Assembly (NCBI GenBank): GCA_030374765.1
Contig: JARGXX010000021.1
Coordinates: forward strand, 372,001-436,000
From: Agarophyton chilense
Lineage: Eukaryota > Rhodophyta > Florideophyceae > Gracilariales > Gracilariaceae
Reading direction: 5' to 3'
DNA: 64,000 bases
Shown: positions 53,489 through 64,000 of the stretch, one piece after another
Layout of the letters: each line of letters starts with the position of its first letter
How positions within the stretch are numbered: position 1 is the first letter of the stretch
Notes under the pieces: model-generated
Database searches by the model: none
The model's input: the letters and a program-made list of their open reading frames with translations, nothing else
What the model was told of the DNA's origin: nothing
Program-made: the position numbers and the translations under genes

Positions 53489-54490
53489 CGGCCGACAGAG
53501 GTGCGCTCCGACTTCATCGGGGGTCCCGATGAAGTTCCCACGCACCTCTGTCGGCCGACAGAATGCACCGTGTACACCTGGGCGTCCTAAAAATTACAAA
53601 ATTAGATGTATTATGTCGGCCAACAGAAGTGCGCGGGGACTTCATCGGGACCCCCAATAAAGTCGAAGCGCACCTCTGTCGGCCGTCAGAGTGCACCGTG
53701 TACACCTGGGCGTTCCAAAATTGTATGTATTATGTCGACCGACAGGGGTGTGCTGCGACTTCATCGGTAGACCGAGAAAGTCGCAGGAAACCCCTGTCGA
53801 CCGACAAATACGGCATAACATCACGCATGATGCGTTTCTGAGATGTTGGTCGACGGTCGGCCGACAGAGGTGCGCTCCGACTTCATCGAGGGTCTCGATG
53901 AAGTTCCCGCGCACCTCTGTCGGCCGACAGAATGCACCGTGTACACCTGGGCGTCCTAAAATTTACAAAATTAGATGTATTATGTCGGCCAACAGAAGTG
54001 CGCGGGGACTTCATCGGGACCCCCGATGAAGTCGGAGCGCACCTCTGTCCGCCGTCAGAGTGCACCGTGTACACCTGGTCGTTCCAAAATTATATATGTT
54101 ATGTCGACCGACAAATACGCCATAACATCACGCATGATGCGTTTCTGAGATATTGGTCGACTGCTGGCCGACAGAGGTGCGCACTGACTTCATCGGGGGT
54201 CCCGATGAAGTCCTCGCGCACACCTCTGTCGGCCGACATAATACATCTAATTTTGTAATTTATAAGACGCCCAGGTGTTCACGGTGCATTCTGTCGGCCG
54301 ACAGAGGTGCGCTCCGACTTCATCGGGGGTCCCGATGAAGTCCCCGCGCACCTCTGTCGGCCGACAGTTGACCAACATCTCAGAAACGCATCATGCGTGA
54401 TGTTATGCCGTATTTGTCGGCCGACAGGGGTTCCCTGCGACTTCATCGGTCCACCAATGAAGTTGCAGCACACCCCTGTCGGCCGACAGT
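53489..54490. repeat. Array of eight long palindromes (hairpin array)
   Basis: Eight imperfect palindromes of about 70-75 bp sit at about 53489-53557, 53615-53685, 53734-53805, 53856-53930, 53984-54055, 54165-54239, 54293-54367 and 54416-54490. Most are framed by CTGTCGGCCGAC and its partner, and nearly all have ACTTCATCGG near the centre, with arms such as CAGAGGTGCGC. A second type has CAGGGGTG arms. Two kinds of spacer alternate: one with CACCGTGTACACCTGGGCG, the other with ACATCACGCATGATGCGTTT. From about 54240 onward the spacers appear as reverse complements, so the whole array is itself a large inverted repeat. It is not a CRISPR array. Confidence 0.85.
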
Positions 54491-54541
54491 TCACCAACAT
54501 GTTTTAGGGATACCATTCGGGCCATTTTTGGGCCGCCAGGA

Positions 54542-54988
54542 GTGTGCTGCGACTCGATGGGGCTGGAGATGGGGAAGCTGTGGAGGGCGAATGAGGAACT
54601 GAAGAGGAGTGTGAAGGTGTTGGAAGTGCACATGGAAGGGGTGGGAGAGATTTGGGGTGCACGGAAGGTGTTGAAGGAGGTGGGAGAGGAGAGGGGGAGA
54701 GCGAAAGGGTCGCCGGTGACACCAGGGAGATGCGGGGAGCCGGCTGGGATGAAGAAGGGGAGAGAGGAATGGAAAGGGGGAGGAGTTGGAGAGAGTCGGC
54801 TGAAGAAGAGGAGGGTTGGTAAGGATGTGGAGAAGAAGGGTGGGAATGTGTGTGTGGTGGGGCAGCCGGGTGTGAGGAACTTGAGCAGTGGGGAGGTGGA
54901 CGAGGTTGAGAATGCGGTGGTGGAGTTCTTCAACGTCAAATACCCTCCAGGTGGAACGCTGGAGCCTAGTAAGCAAAAGGACCAGTAA
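54542..54988 (+). CDS. Small coiled-coil protein ORF of CMC-2
   Basis: The frame gives 148 codons, or 143 from the first ATG at about 54557. A helical, Glu/Lys-rich N-terminal part (LWRANEELKRSVKVLEVHM) is followed by a Gly/Arg-rich linker and a nuclear-localisation-like LKKRRV. It lies 250 bp from the right end. An accessory DNA-binding protein is possible, but the opposite strand is also open and I recognise no family. Confidence 0.35.
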   Translation: MCCDSMGLEMGKLWRANEELKRSVKVLEVHMEGVGEIWGARKVLKEVGEERGRAKGSPVTPGRCGEPAGMKKGREEWKGGGVGESRLKKRRVGKDVEKKGGNVCVVGQPGVRNLSSGEVDEVENAVVEFFNVKYPPGGTLEPSKQKDQ

Positions 54989-55219
54989 GGAGGTAGAAGG
55001 TACTGACGACTGCCTTGGTATGGATCTCCACCTAGAGCGGTCAAAAGTGACCAGTAAACTGCAAATGCAGATTAAACTGCATTAAATGGGCAAAACACTA
55101 AGATGCATGGAGTTCTTATTTCCAAAAAATTTTTTTTCAAGTGCCGAACTAGCGCAATCTGCAAAATTCTTAGATTTTTTGGCTTTTTATTTACAAAACT
55201 AGCTATTTAGCACACTTAT

Positions 55220-55242
55220 CTAGCATTCCAAGAACACAGACG
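55220..55242 (-). repeat. CMC-2 right terminal inverted repeat
   Basis: The reverse complement is CGTCTGTGTTCTTGGAA then TGCTAG. It is followed by TT (55243-55244), the right copy of the target duplication. Confidence 0.85.
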
Positions 55243-55408
55243 TTGTAGGCAAGAAGGGCCTGTTCGGGCGGATGTCCATTACTTCATTGGACATTAAAAT
55301 GAGGTGCTTCAGAACCGTTTTTGGGTGGTTCCGTATCGCCACGAGACCTGAGGACTGGGAATGGACCGATATGGTGATCTGGGTCATCTGGAATATCGTT
55401 ACTAACGA

Positions 55409-55975
55409 TCAGCGAACCTTATCGGACTCGTTATCTTCGGAGATAATTGCTCGATTGAGGTTAGCTTTCGGCCCTGGGGCTGAACTAATTATGGGGATGG
55501 AAGGTGGGCGATAGAACGCGACTTTCCGAAGGCCTGGATAAATGGCCTTAATGTATCGATCGATGAAGGACGTCCCTAGGATTGCGTCAGCGCCCAAGCT
55601 AGGGCATACAAGGAACCACGTGCGAATTTTGAATCGTTCTAAGTGTATGTAAAGTGGTACTATCCCTTTAATGTCCATTGGTCTACGTGATGCATCGGTA
55701 ATCCTGGGGGTCTTTCTTGCCTGAACGAAATCTTGCCAATCAAATGGGAGTAGCTTAGAATGAACCAAATTAAGACCAGCGCCTGTGTCCAATACGGCTG
55801 TGGTCAGTCGGGAGCTGTTGGAACGTAGTCCCATGGTTACCCGTACTTTATAATTCGCGTTTCTGAGGATACAGGCAGGGTCGTTACTGTTTTCCCATTC
55901 TGGTTCATTTTGAGTAGTCCAATGGTTGTGGTTTGTATTGGGAGATGAGGGGCTCCTTGGCTCCTGACCGTTCAC
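55409..55975 (-). pseudogene. gypsy-2 aspartic protease region
   Basis: An open minus-strand frame has VLDTGAGLNLVHSKLLP, the aspartic protease active-site motif, and AILGTSFIDRYIKAI. It is close in sequence to 7273-7839 of gypsy-1. It is one of the better kept parts of the element. Confidence 0.8.
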
Positions 55976-56098
55976 CTGGTTTAGGCATGGACTTAAAGAG
56001 GAAGGATTTGCCTCGCGTCGACCCTCTAAAAGTTTTCCGATGGGGTTTCCGTTTCTTCCTGAGGATGGGGTTCCTCTCCGGGGTCGTCCGAGGCGTCT

Positions 56099-58075
56099 TC
56101 AATAGCATGGAACTGTGAGTCTTTCATTGGGGTATCCGGAGGGGTGGCATAGCGAAAGCTTCCAGGTGTTTCTGTGGCTCGTTGCTGTGCCCTGCTGTGC
56201 CTTGTTAAACATTTCTTCGGATCTTCGCACCTTGTGATTCTCTTCCCTTAAGGCTAGGAGATGTTTGAGTGCGTCCTCAGGCAGATACATCGTGCAGTCA
56301 CAGGGTTGGACCATGCAAAATCAGAGGAAGCAAGCCTTTGGTGAGCGAACAAAAACGTCCTTGCGGGGTGGAAAGGGGGAATACTCGGGTGTGGGTGGTC
56401 CAGTGGTCGCTGTGGTTAGCTGAGAGGTATATGATGGGGGCCAAGACGGGTGGGCACTGAATTTACCCGCGAGTACATCTCCCGAGTCGGCGTAATGGAG
56501 TGATGAATCCATGTCCGATTCCGTGGAGCTAACCAAAAAAGCTTGGTTGGGTTTACGCAATAGAGTTGCGTGTGCTCTAGTTATATAAGCGTTGCTCCTG
56601 GAGGAACGGTAGGGTTCTCCATAACCCTCGATGTAAATAAAGAGCCTTCGGAAGGAGTATTGAGGGTTTTCTGTGTGGTAATTGCGCACATGTGTCCGAA
56701 AGCCAGGGAGCAATCCCGTGATGAAGTGACATTTAAGCAGTCCTTCGGAGAACAGGTTTCCACATCGGTAACCCTTCTTCCATAGGTCATCTGCGAAAGC
56801 CAACTCGGTCATCTTGGAGCTTTGCTTAAAGGATATCACTTCCTGGTGGGCATCCATTATAACGTCATCCGCGGCAAAGGGTCCCGAGAGGTAATGAAAA
56901 ACCTGGGGATATGACCTGAGGAGCTCAAGGTCTTGTGAATCCAAGAGGTCAGTTGTGCCAGATATCTTCGAAACCACTCGGTCACGCGCCTGTCCTGTAA
57001 GAAAGAATTGGAAAAGGTACAGAGCGGCGCCCTCGTGGCCACCGTTCTGATCGCAGGCCGTACAGAACAAAATGAGAAACCTAAGCACAGCAATGGGATC
57101 GGAACCCGAGAACTTGTCCGTAATGGTTAGTTGCATCCATTAGGCTCAATTGGCGACTCTGCCGTCAACCGAACCAGAATATTTTGCGGACCTGTCGGCT
57201 AGCCGGTATTTTCGGTAGCATAGAACCTTGAGAAAAAGTTCGTTGGTTGTTGTCAGTGGTCTGAGGCCTCGAACGGCAGCCTCATCGACATCCCAGTCGG
57301 TCATTTCGGTCAAGGCCGATTAGGAATCACTCGTGTTCGAATGGTCTCTTCTTTTACTCCTTCTGTTTTTCTTTCTCCTGCGGTTGCCTCTTTTCTTTCC
57401 AGCGGAAAAGGGACCTAAACGATCGATCTCTCTATCAGATCCGATGGAGCCCTGAGTTCGCTGTATTTCATATAATCCGTCGGGTGGAGCAAGAGGTCTC
57501 TCGTCTAGACGCGGAGCTTCTCTTCTGCTTCTCGCTTGTTCCACCCTTGGTTTTTTCTGATGAGCAACCTGTCTCTCATCCAGATGCAAAGCTTCTCTTC
57601 TGCTCCTAGATTGTCCCAACACGGGCTTTTTCAGATGGTATTCCCGGCGAGGGGCGAATAATGCAGCCTTTACTGGGGTTTGGGTAGGGGGTTGCCATAT
57701 AGAGACCGGATGGTTTATTTGTGGTGGAGTGTTCCTAAGGACGAAATTGCTTGCCTGGCGGGTGACTGCTCCTTGAATGGCCAGCAGGAGGGAGTCTATG
57801 AATAATCAGACTCCATTACCTTAGGGACGATTCGCGTGATGGGGTAGTCCATATGGTCAGCGATCGCCGTAGCGAGTCGAACGTCAATAATGGATTCCAC
57901 GTCGGCTGAGCAGAGCTCACGGAGACGGGGCCAGAGAGGGTGGGCAAGCCCTGCGGGCATGTTTTCTCTAATGGGATAGGTTCTTCTTGGGCGTTGGTTT
58001 CCGGGAAGGAAGAGTATCCGAGTTCCTGTTTGTCCAGGTCCTGTAGAAGAGATGAACGCGGGACCAGCTTTATGT
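56099..58075 (-). pseudogene. gypsy-2 gag region
   Basis: The capsid-like part (57136-56321) includes LTITDKFSGSDPIAVLRFL, LFQFFLTGQARDRVVSKI and FHYLSGPFAADDVIMDAHQE. The N-terminal part (57622-58075) is Arg-rich, with a short repeated LDERQVAHQKKPRVEQARS-type unit, and matches gypsy-1's LRELCSADV block near 57900. It stops abruptly near 58075. The region is broken. Confidence 0.75.
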
Positions 58076-58079
58076 CCTT

Positions 58080-60010
58080 CTAAGCGATCTGATGCTTTGG
58101 TCCATGGAGAATTTTATTGGTAGAGACCGACAGTTTGTAGTCCGTAGTAGTGACCACCAATGCCTTGTACCAGGCACCATGTTTTCCAACCCTCTTGAAG
58201 ACGTATACCGAAGTATTTGGTGTTAGAAGGTGTTTTGAAAAAAAGATACGATGACTTGGTACGGAACAGGGTGTGTAGGGCACGCTTGGAAACTTGTTTG
58301 TTGTAGGAAGAGAAGATCTTCTCCGGTAGCATCTGCGTGGGTAACCCAGAAACAAAAAGAGTGTAGCCATGAACCACCTCAATGCTGCTGACTGAATTGT
58401 TAGCATATAACGCATTCTTCAAGAATGTGGCTTTTGAGAGGATCTCAAAATCCGTGCGATAAACTTGGCGAGTATCTCTCAAATAAGGTTGGTCGAGGAG
58501 GTGCGTTTGGATAAATGTTTGGATAGTCTCGTTTCTCGGTTAGAAGCTTCCAATTTTATAGTGGCGTTGAGCAGGACATGATTCGAGAGATATCTGATTC
58601 TCGGCACACATTCGCTGAATGGAGTCCTTGTTGAAATCTGAGTCTCCTGGTAACTTTGAGCGAGGCAAAAAGACATCAAACCAATGAATGACAATAATGC
58701 GAGCGGTATCGGTTACAGCTATTGAAGTCATCAAGACAATGACGGAGAGACCGATGGCTGCATCATTCATATGCAGAATGGGGAGGTTTACAAGCTCGCA
58801 AATGAACAGGAAGTCGAGTTGAAGGTGCTCGTTTAACTCACCCAGTATCCTCTTGAGTGATATCTTCCGAGAATGTGAAGGGCGGCCAGACCTTTCACAC
58901 GAAATGCAAGAATTTTAGCCCTGTTCCAGCTCACTAGAAAGAGTTGTATTGAGTATCTCTGCTCGACTGCAGAGCTTTTTCATGTCCTTGGTGGAGAGAT
59001 AGGGTTGACAGTGAAGCTTTGTGGCGAAAACGAGGGGATGGGTTGGGTCCATATCGTCATTATCAAGTAGTGTGGCAATCGGCTGCGGATTCCTAGGGAT
59101 AAGTGCAGAATAAGAGGAGAAGAAGGATTTGAACGACGTTTCTGTTGAAGGAATGACAAATAAGTGTGTTCGGTGGCCCTTGTCATATTCTATGACGAAC
59201 GTTGACAGATCTGCGTCATCCTTGGAGATTTCGACCGAACTTTGCACTATAGGCGTGTCGTCTCAGCCCATGAGGTTCGAACGTGACACGATGTCATACC
59301 CCAGTAGCAGATAACCGTTGCCTTCAGTAATGTAGAATTTGATGTCTGCTTCCACATCGTTCAGTGCTTTGATCTTCAATCTCCAAGTTCCGAATACCAG
59401 TTTCGGATTAGAGCATTCTGACCCAAAAATGTGATAGAAAGGATCACAGTCGAAGTCTTCAACCATAATTTAAACCACCACTGCGATTTCTAGTGCAGCG
59501 GCGGACTGAATGCCTCCCACACTACGAGGAGCACGAATGTCAATGATTGGGTTAAGATCTCTCGTTTCACTAACAAAATGGGAAGGCGCCCCAAACCACT
59601 ACTTAGGCATGAATGCGCTTCGAAAGGGCGGCGCCTGACGCAAAATCTGCGTTAGATCCACGGTTTCGCTTTTTGGAGGCATCATTTCCCGGATGTCTTT
59701 CTCAACGCCGAGGAGCTGCGGACCTACCGTCTGAATCGTTGCGTTGGCGTTCGAGCGTCCTCTTCTTCGTCAGAAATGAGAGACTTGGGCACAAGTCGTT
59801 GGCTGCCGTGTGCTCGGTATCACCACAATCAAAACGAAAAGACGAATTTCCCCCTTTCCCGCCCATAGTATTGGTGCGTTTTCTATTCGAATTGCCCGAT
59901 TTGAAAGACACAGTGGATGCATTGTCCTTCGTCTTATTTCTCAACGGAGATAGTATCCTCGGGTTGGGTTGAAGAATTGCGTATAGAGTTGTTTCGACTG
60001 TCTGACCCAC
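58080..60010 (-). mobile_element. copia-like remnant (gag end, protease, integrase)
   Basis: Read on the minus strand: a zinc-knuckle-like end of gag (CGDTEHTAANDLCP, about 59840), a protease-like GNGYLLLGYDIVSRSNLMG (about 59290), then integrase-like helices (FEILSKATFLKNALYANN) and an end resembling the integrase C-terminal barrel (SVYVFKRVGKHGAWYKALVV). It is broken several times and cut off beside gypsy-2. It may belong to the same lineage as the opposite-strand remnant at 38280-39534. Confidence 0.45.
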
Positions 60011-60949
60011 AATTTTTTCAAGGGCTTTTTATGTATAGTGAGCAGCAGAGCTCGAAGCGGTTGAGGAGAGATTCCGTATGGCTGTTACGGCGTCTTTCAG
60101 GTTGGTACGGCATCTGAGGGAAAGTGGAAGGAACTTTTTGATAGATGAAGTGGAGCAGATCTTCGAGCGAGTGTGTCCAAGTTGCCCCTTCAACTCAAAG
60201 ACAGCTTAATATATCCTTCATTTGGTAACCAGAAGCATTGCCTTTGTGATATTTTGATCATCACGCCTCGTAATCTTAAAGTGAGGCTTCGATAGCATTT
60301 CACGGAGGTTCTCAACAGATTCCAGAAAACTTAATAAGAACGATTTGACGCTTTTTCTAGGCATTATTTCTTTCATTTCTCATGCAAACTTCGGCGAGAG
60401 AGAAAAGTTGTAGTTTGGAATTCGTTAATGTTTTTTCACTCAAAGATTCATTTTTGAGTATCGTTATTGACAAAGCTTCTCCAACCCGAGACAAACATGA
60501 GAGTCCATTATGCATGAAATGATCGGCAGTCAAGGCGCGTAACGTTAAATGAAGCTAGCAAGAGGCTCACCCTTTCATCGACAGAAGTTTGTGACAAGAA
60601 TAAAGGAATAAATCAAACTAGAAACAACATCAATTAGAGGATCCACTGCAAAACGTTCAACAAATTGTGGCACCACATTTACTTTTTCTTTTTGACTGTA
60701 GTCACCAATGTTTTGCTCCTGAGACTGTTGCACTACAAAAAGTCTTTGTGCTAGATGAAGTGCTTTTATACGGCTGTATGAATATAGTTGCAAAGATTGT
60801 TCGGTAACATCAATCGGTGCCGTTTCTGCGGCAGTAGAAATAGTATACATTCATTGACAAACGTTGCCGTGCCATTCTTGTAAATCCTTGGTAGCATCAA
60901 ACTTTGGCGGGTCTGTTGGATTGAAAGACCTAAAAGCTCCTGAAGCCGA
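60011..60949. other. No gene seen
   Basis: Mostly short frames. One of 91 codons (60575-60850, minus) ends with hydrophobic residues but resembles nothing known. The stretch is A/T-richer than its surroundings. Confidence 0.4.
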
Positions 60950-61210
60950 GCTCATAAATTTTGTCTGCAGTCGTATGCAGAGTAGGAGGGCTGTTGGTAG
61001 AGAGTGTAGTATGAGCTCTTAAAGCGCGCGGTGGAACCGGGCAAGGTGGAACGAGCATCAGGTGCCCCGATTTGTATCCTCCGTCCCCAATGTCTCGGGG
61101 TGGGGCAAAGGAAAGGTTTAGTATGCAGCTTCGTCTGCATTGTGCCATATGGAAATCGTGTGTAGCACAGTTTGCCCCCGCTGTATGTAACAGCTCGAGA
61201 TTGCTGTGAG
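60950..61210 (-). repeat. Dispersed repeat R1, copy 2
   Basis: This is the reverse-complement partner of 3716-3950, with similar blocks in the same order and a similar reading frame (PDARSTLPGSTAR). It lies next to an A/T-rich stretch holding the Tc1 relic. Confidence 0.5.
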
Positions 61211-61259
61211 ACTGAAGTCTGTTTCAAAATCATATCCCTCGCGCAATTTTACAAAAATC

Positions 61260-61670
61260 GACGTTTTGGCTACAGTAAAACTAACAAAATCAGTTTGAAA
61301 ACAATTTGAAGTAAAAATACTGTTTCAAAAACAAAACCTGTATTGCATCCTTTTTATTCTAACGCAAGTTCAGTTGTTTATTTTTGCTACTTTAGCTTTT
61401 ATAACACTTATACATCACTTTGGCTTTTATTTTTATAAAAGAATTGATAGCATTACTCTCAATGTTTTTCCAGCCATCTTTGATACAATTTTTTAATTAA
61501 AAAACTGTATCAAACTGCCTTCCTTGCCCAGAAACCATTCAGACTAACATTCTGCAAGTGTTTTCGATAGGGTTGAGGTCAGAAAAGCGCGCAGGCCATT
61601 CCCTAACCGACATATTTAAACTATTAAACCACTGTTTCATATAATTAGACTCATGCAGAGGTGAATTTGT
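61260..61670 (-). mobile_element. Tc1/mariner transposon relic
   Basis: The minus-strand frame carries PLHESNYMKQWFNSLNMSV and WPARFSDLNPIENTCRML. The second segment is the conserved end of the Tc1 DDE domain (WPARSPDLNPIENLW in active copies). Only the last about 40 codons of the transposase remain, followed by A/T-rich sequence to about 61260. The upstream part is lost at about 61670, where unrelated sequence begins. Confidence 0.75.
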
Positions 61671-62345
61671 AAGACAACGCTTGGAGCGGAGACACCACGA
61701 AGATGTTCGGGATCTTCCTCTCTTGAGAGACACGTCTCAGGCGGAGGAGATGCGTCCCAGCGGAGCACAGAAACAGAGATACTCTGGAAAGGCACGACGG
61801 AGTCGGGTGTAAGACCGAGGCCAATCCGGCGGGATATACCTAGAGTGTTTAGGTGAGCACGGCGCAGTCCGGGGTGTGACCAATCCTAGGCGGAGCGGTA
61901 TCACGGCGATTGTCAGAAAAGGAGCGAGGAAACACTCGTATGAGGTGGACGAGCGAGGTGAGTGAGGCGGCCACTCACGAGAGCCAAAAAGGAGAACAAG
62001 AGGAAAACGGGGGCGAAAACCTATACAAGGGCGAGACTACGACAAGTGTCGGCGATTAAATATGAACCTACGGTGGTTGTAGCACTCTAGTTGACAGAGG
62101 GGTGGATGAATTAACGGGCAACGGGGGCTCACCCAGTATGCCGTGAAGACGCGCCAAAGGCGAAAAGTTCAGAGCCAAGACTCCCTCATTGGGATCCCCT
62201 CAGAGGGTGTTTACTGGGGAGCAGTGCTCAACCTCCTAAGTAGTGTGGCGTGCAGCCCCTGACAGTGGGCGCGCGCCCGAAAAATAGACACTACATAGCG
62301 ATAGCGTAGCTAAATAAATACTAAATAATACTAAATAATACTAAC
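61670..62345. repeat. Possible LTR of a third gypsy-like element
   Basis: This gene-free stretch starts with TGTAAGACAACG where the Tc1 relic is cut, and ends near a short A/T repeat (AAATAATACTAAATAATACTA) at 62320-62345. It sits where an LTR would be expected if the following ORF matches the gypsy antisense ORF. No second copy is in the window, so the boundaries are guesses. Confidence 0.3.
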
Positions 62346-62545
62346 CATTAGGTAGAATCCGGGCCACGTGTTGCACGCCTCGCACTCGAGCGTCGGCATC
62401 CGTGCAGGCCACGTGTTCCACCAGTGTGCACTTCCGGTCATAACCGGCCGTCAGCACGCAATAGCGGTATAGTTTGTCATAGCCCAAGCTAGTCCTCAAG
62501 CGAGCGAACTCTCTAAGTCCTGCAAAGAATCCCCCTTGAAGGGCA

Positions 62546-64000
62546 TTGTCCTTCATATCCCCCTCCTTAGGTGACGAACAAGCCGTCGACATGTCGGGGA
62601 GGCAACGGTCCAACTGGCATAAAAGCGAGCCGCGTAACGCGTCTAGCGACCACTCGACTGTCGAAGGCAGAGCTGCACAACCGAACGACAAACGCACCAA
62701 CTCGGTAACCTCTCCTCGAACTTCAAGCGCTCTTTCGCATTGTACGCCAACTTCCTGCGACCACATCCCGATACCCGGGCGAACAGTACTCCCGATTAAC
62801 GGTGGCAACAATCCCCGCCGGGGTTACTTCTCGGGTTTCCATTCGGCTCCCCTTCCGCAGGGGAGTGCCTTGTCAACCGCGCCGAGCCGATCCCGGGGTC
62901 CCGTTGAAGCTTTAAGCCACATTACTCCTGCAGAGGATACCTGGCCCAGTTACGACGAACTCGTCGGGTTAAACCCGCGTCAACATGCGGCGATTCTACG
63001 GAGAGCTCCATGGTTCCATCCGACAGCGTTCTTCGACGAAGAACTCGTGGCGTCGTATTCTGATGGCAATGCGCGTCTCCCGGGCGAGCTGCCGGCTTTG
63101 ATCACCACTTCGTGGGACTGGCGACGCCGTGTGGCGGTTCCCATTCACGCGATTCTGCGGCGAAGGCGCGAGTCGGCGGAAGAGGCGCATTGTATATTCG
63201 TCTGCATCCGTTACTCACGGATCAGCCGGGCGAACTTCCAATACCGCATCCCCGACGAATTCGGCTTCGACCTACGGATGTACCGGACGCAGGGTGAGAT
63301 CGGCTATTGTGACCGCCTTGTAGCGTTGGAAACTTACGCATGGTGCGATCAACCGCGAGCGCGTCAAGAAGCGATCTGCTGGGTTCGTCCGATCATTCGT
63401 ACCGAGTTCCGTCATCTTCGCCGTGAGTTCCGATATCGGTCGTTACAGAACTTCACCCGCGAGGAGCGTTGGGGCAGATCCTGCTTTGGGTTCCATGTCC
63501 CTTATCAGAACATAGAGATAAACCGGATTATTCCCTTCTATCAGTTCGGGCGATACGTTCCCCTGCCTGAGTGGTGGTCCTCCGTCGAGGTGTGCCGGGG
63601 ATGTTATGCGGAGCTGCCTCCAGTCGTCTCCTATCTGGGCTCGTACCTCATCGAGGATCCGCACTCCTGCTTATAGTCCGTGGTCCTAACCGAATGGGCA
63701 GTCCGCGCCGCGGCGCACATCTTGTGGGAAGCCTACGACCAGTATCGACTGTGGTACCTTCCTCCGCGTTTGCGTGGTTACTTCCGGCAGCTGGACCTTC
63801 AATTTCCTCTTAGAGGTGTCAATAACGCTGATGAAGCTCAGGAGCTCATCGACATCATTGGGCGTGTCGACTGGGCTGTTGTGCCTGTCCGGCAGAGCGG
63901 CCGTGGTCAAGAAGCCGGTGCGGCTGATCGGTCTCCGGGGCGTCGCACGTCGTTGGCGGGAGATTTCATCTTCTTTAACCCATGGGAGCAGCATGAGATC
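62546..64000 (+). pseudogene. Possible antisense extra ORF of a third gypsy-like element, running out of the window
   Basis: A 376-codon plus-strand frame to 63676 is followed by further open sequence to the window end. The middle is Arg- and aromatic-rich (FQYRIPDEFGFDLRMYR, RTEFRHLRREFRYRSLQNF, PFYQFGRYVPLPEWW). It distantly resembles the gypsy-2 extra ORF in the spacing of Cys-Pro-Arg, Phe-Arg and aromatic clusters. The pol genes would then lie beyond 64000 on the minus strand. It could instead be a gag-like or unrelated gene. Confidence 0.3.

Larger units (their letters stand above)
46807..55242 (+). mobile_element. CMC-2: 8.4-kb relative of CMC-1 inserted in gypsy-2
   Basis: It is bounded by inverted repeats (46807-46829 and 55220-55242, 21 of 23 matching), with the same start as CMC-1 apart from one base on the left (CGTCAGTG against CGTCTGTG). 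ACTAGC motifs cluster near both ends. TT is duplicated, and the joined flanks match the intact site in gypsy-1. Inside are a Plavaka-like transposase lacking its N-terminus, about 4.3 kb of tandem repeats, an array of eight palindromes and a small coiled-coil ORF. It has no DCP1, Rieske or DUF218 genes. It looks non-autonomous or decayed. Confidence 0.85.
40064..58075 (-). mobile_element. Ty3/gypsy chromovirus gypsy-2, interrupted by CMC-2
   Basis: This minus-strand relative of gypsy-1 has the same layout. From right to left: gag, protease, [CMC-2], reverse transcriptase/RNase H, integrase, chromodomain, an extra ORF on the opposite strand, LTR. The 5' LTR is missing; similarity to gypsy-1 gag stops near 58075. 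It is broken many times. It gives the uninterrupted reference for the CMC-1 insertion site, and gypsy-1 gives the reference for the CMC-2 site. Confidence 0.85.

Noticed and set aside
53489-54490. CRISPR-like array of repeats and spacers
   Set aside because: The repeats are long palindromes of variable sequence, the spacers are only two repeated types, orientation flips midway, and the genome is eukaryotic.
38280-60010. One copia element split by gypsy-2 (remnants at 38280-39534 and 58080-60010)
   Set aside because: The two remnants lie on opposite strands, so a simple insertion of gypsy-2 cannot join them. An inversion would be needed and I see no evidence for one.

Overview
This window looks like nuclear DNA of a photosynthetic eukaryote, packed with transposable elements. 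A red alga is my best guess, but only an inference. The reasons are: a chloroplast-type Rieske oxygenase with the CxxC motif of the pheophorbide a oxygenase family, short introns of about 80 nt, an mRNA-decapping DCP1 homologue, chromodomain Ty3 and Ty1/copia retroelements, and Plavaka-like DNA transposases. There are no rRNA or tRNA genes, no bacterial operons and no CRISPR array.

Layout: (1) 1-3026 is the 3' part of a Ty1/copia element. (2) 3027-4675 is unassigned, with two repeat families. (3) 4676-37747 is an old Ty3/gypsy chromovirus (gypsy-1) split by two insertions: a minus-strand copia element (9509-14470) and a 19.4-kb DNA transposon (17558-36968). (4) 37748-40063 holds a plus-strand copia-like remnant. 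(5) 40064-58075 is a second chromovirus (gypsy-2, minus strand), split by a related 8.4-kb DNA transposon (46807-55242). (6) 58080-60010 is a minus-strand copia-like remnant. (7) 60011-61670 is mostly blank, with a dispersed repeat and a Tc1/mariner relic. (8) 61670-64000 is probably one end of a third gypsy-like element.

The main discovery is the 19.4-kb element. Its 25-bp terminal inverted repeats match at 24 of 25 positions and begin CGTCTGTGTT. A 2-bp CA duplication flanks it, and the uninterrupted homologous site in gypsy-2 shows that its two flanks were once adjacent. Inside are a Plavaka-like (CMC superfamily) transposase, an antisense array of about nine tandem exon/intron-like modules, an unidentified convergent gene, and at least three genes that look captured from the host: DCP1, a PAO-like Rieske oxygenase that keeps its introns, and a DUF218-like protein. 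The 8.4-kb relative has the same kind of ends and a TT duplication, also checked against an empty site. It carries a related transposase, tandem 1.9-kb repeats and an array of eight long palindromes. Together they suggest a family of gene-capturing giant DNA transposons. The captured genes carry a few stop codons or splice changes, mostly explainable by C-to-T transitions, so they are probably decaying.
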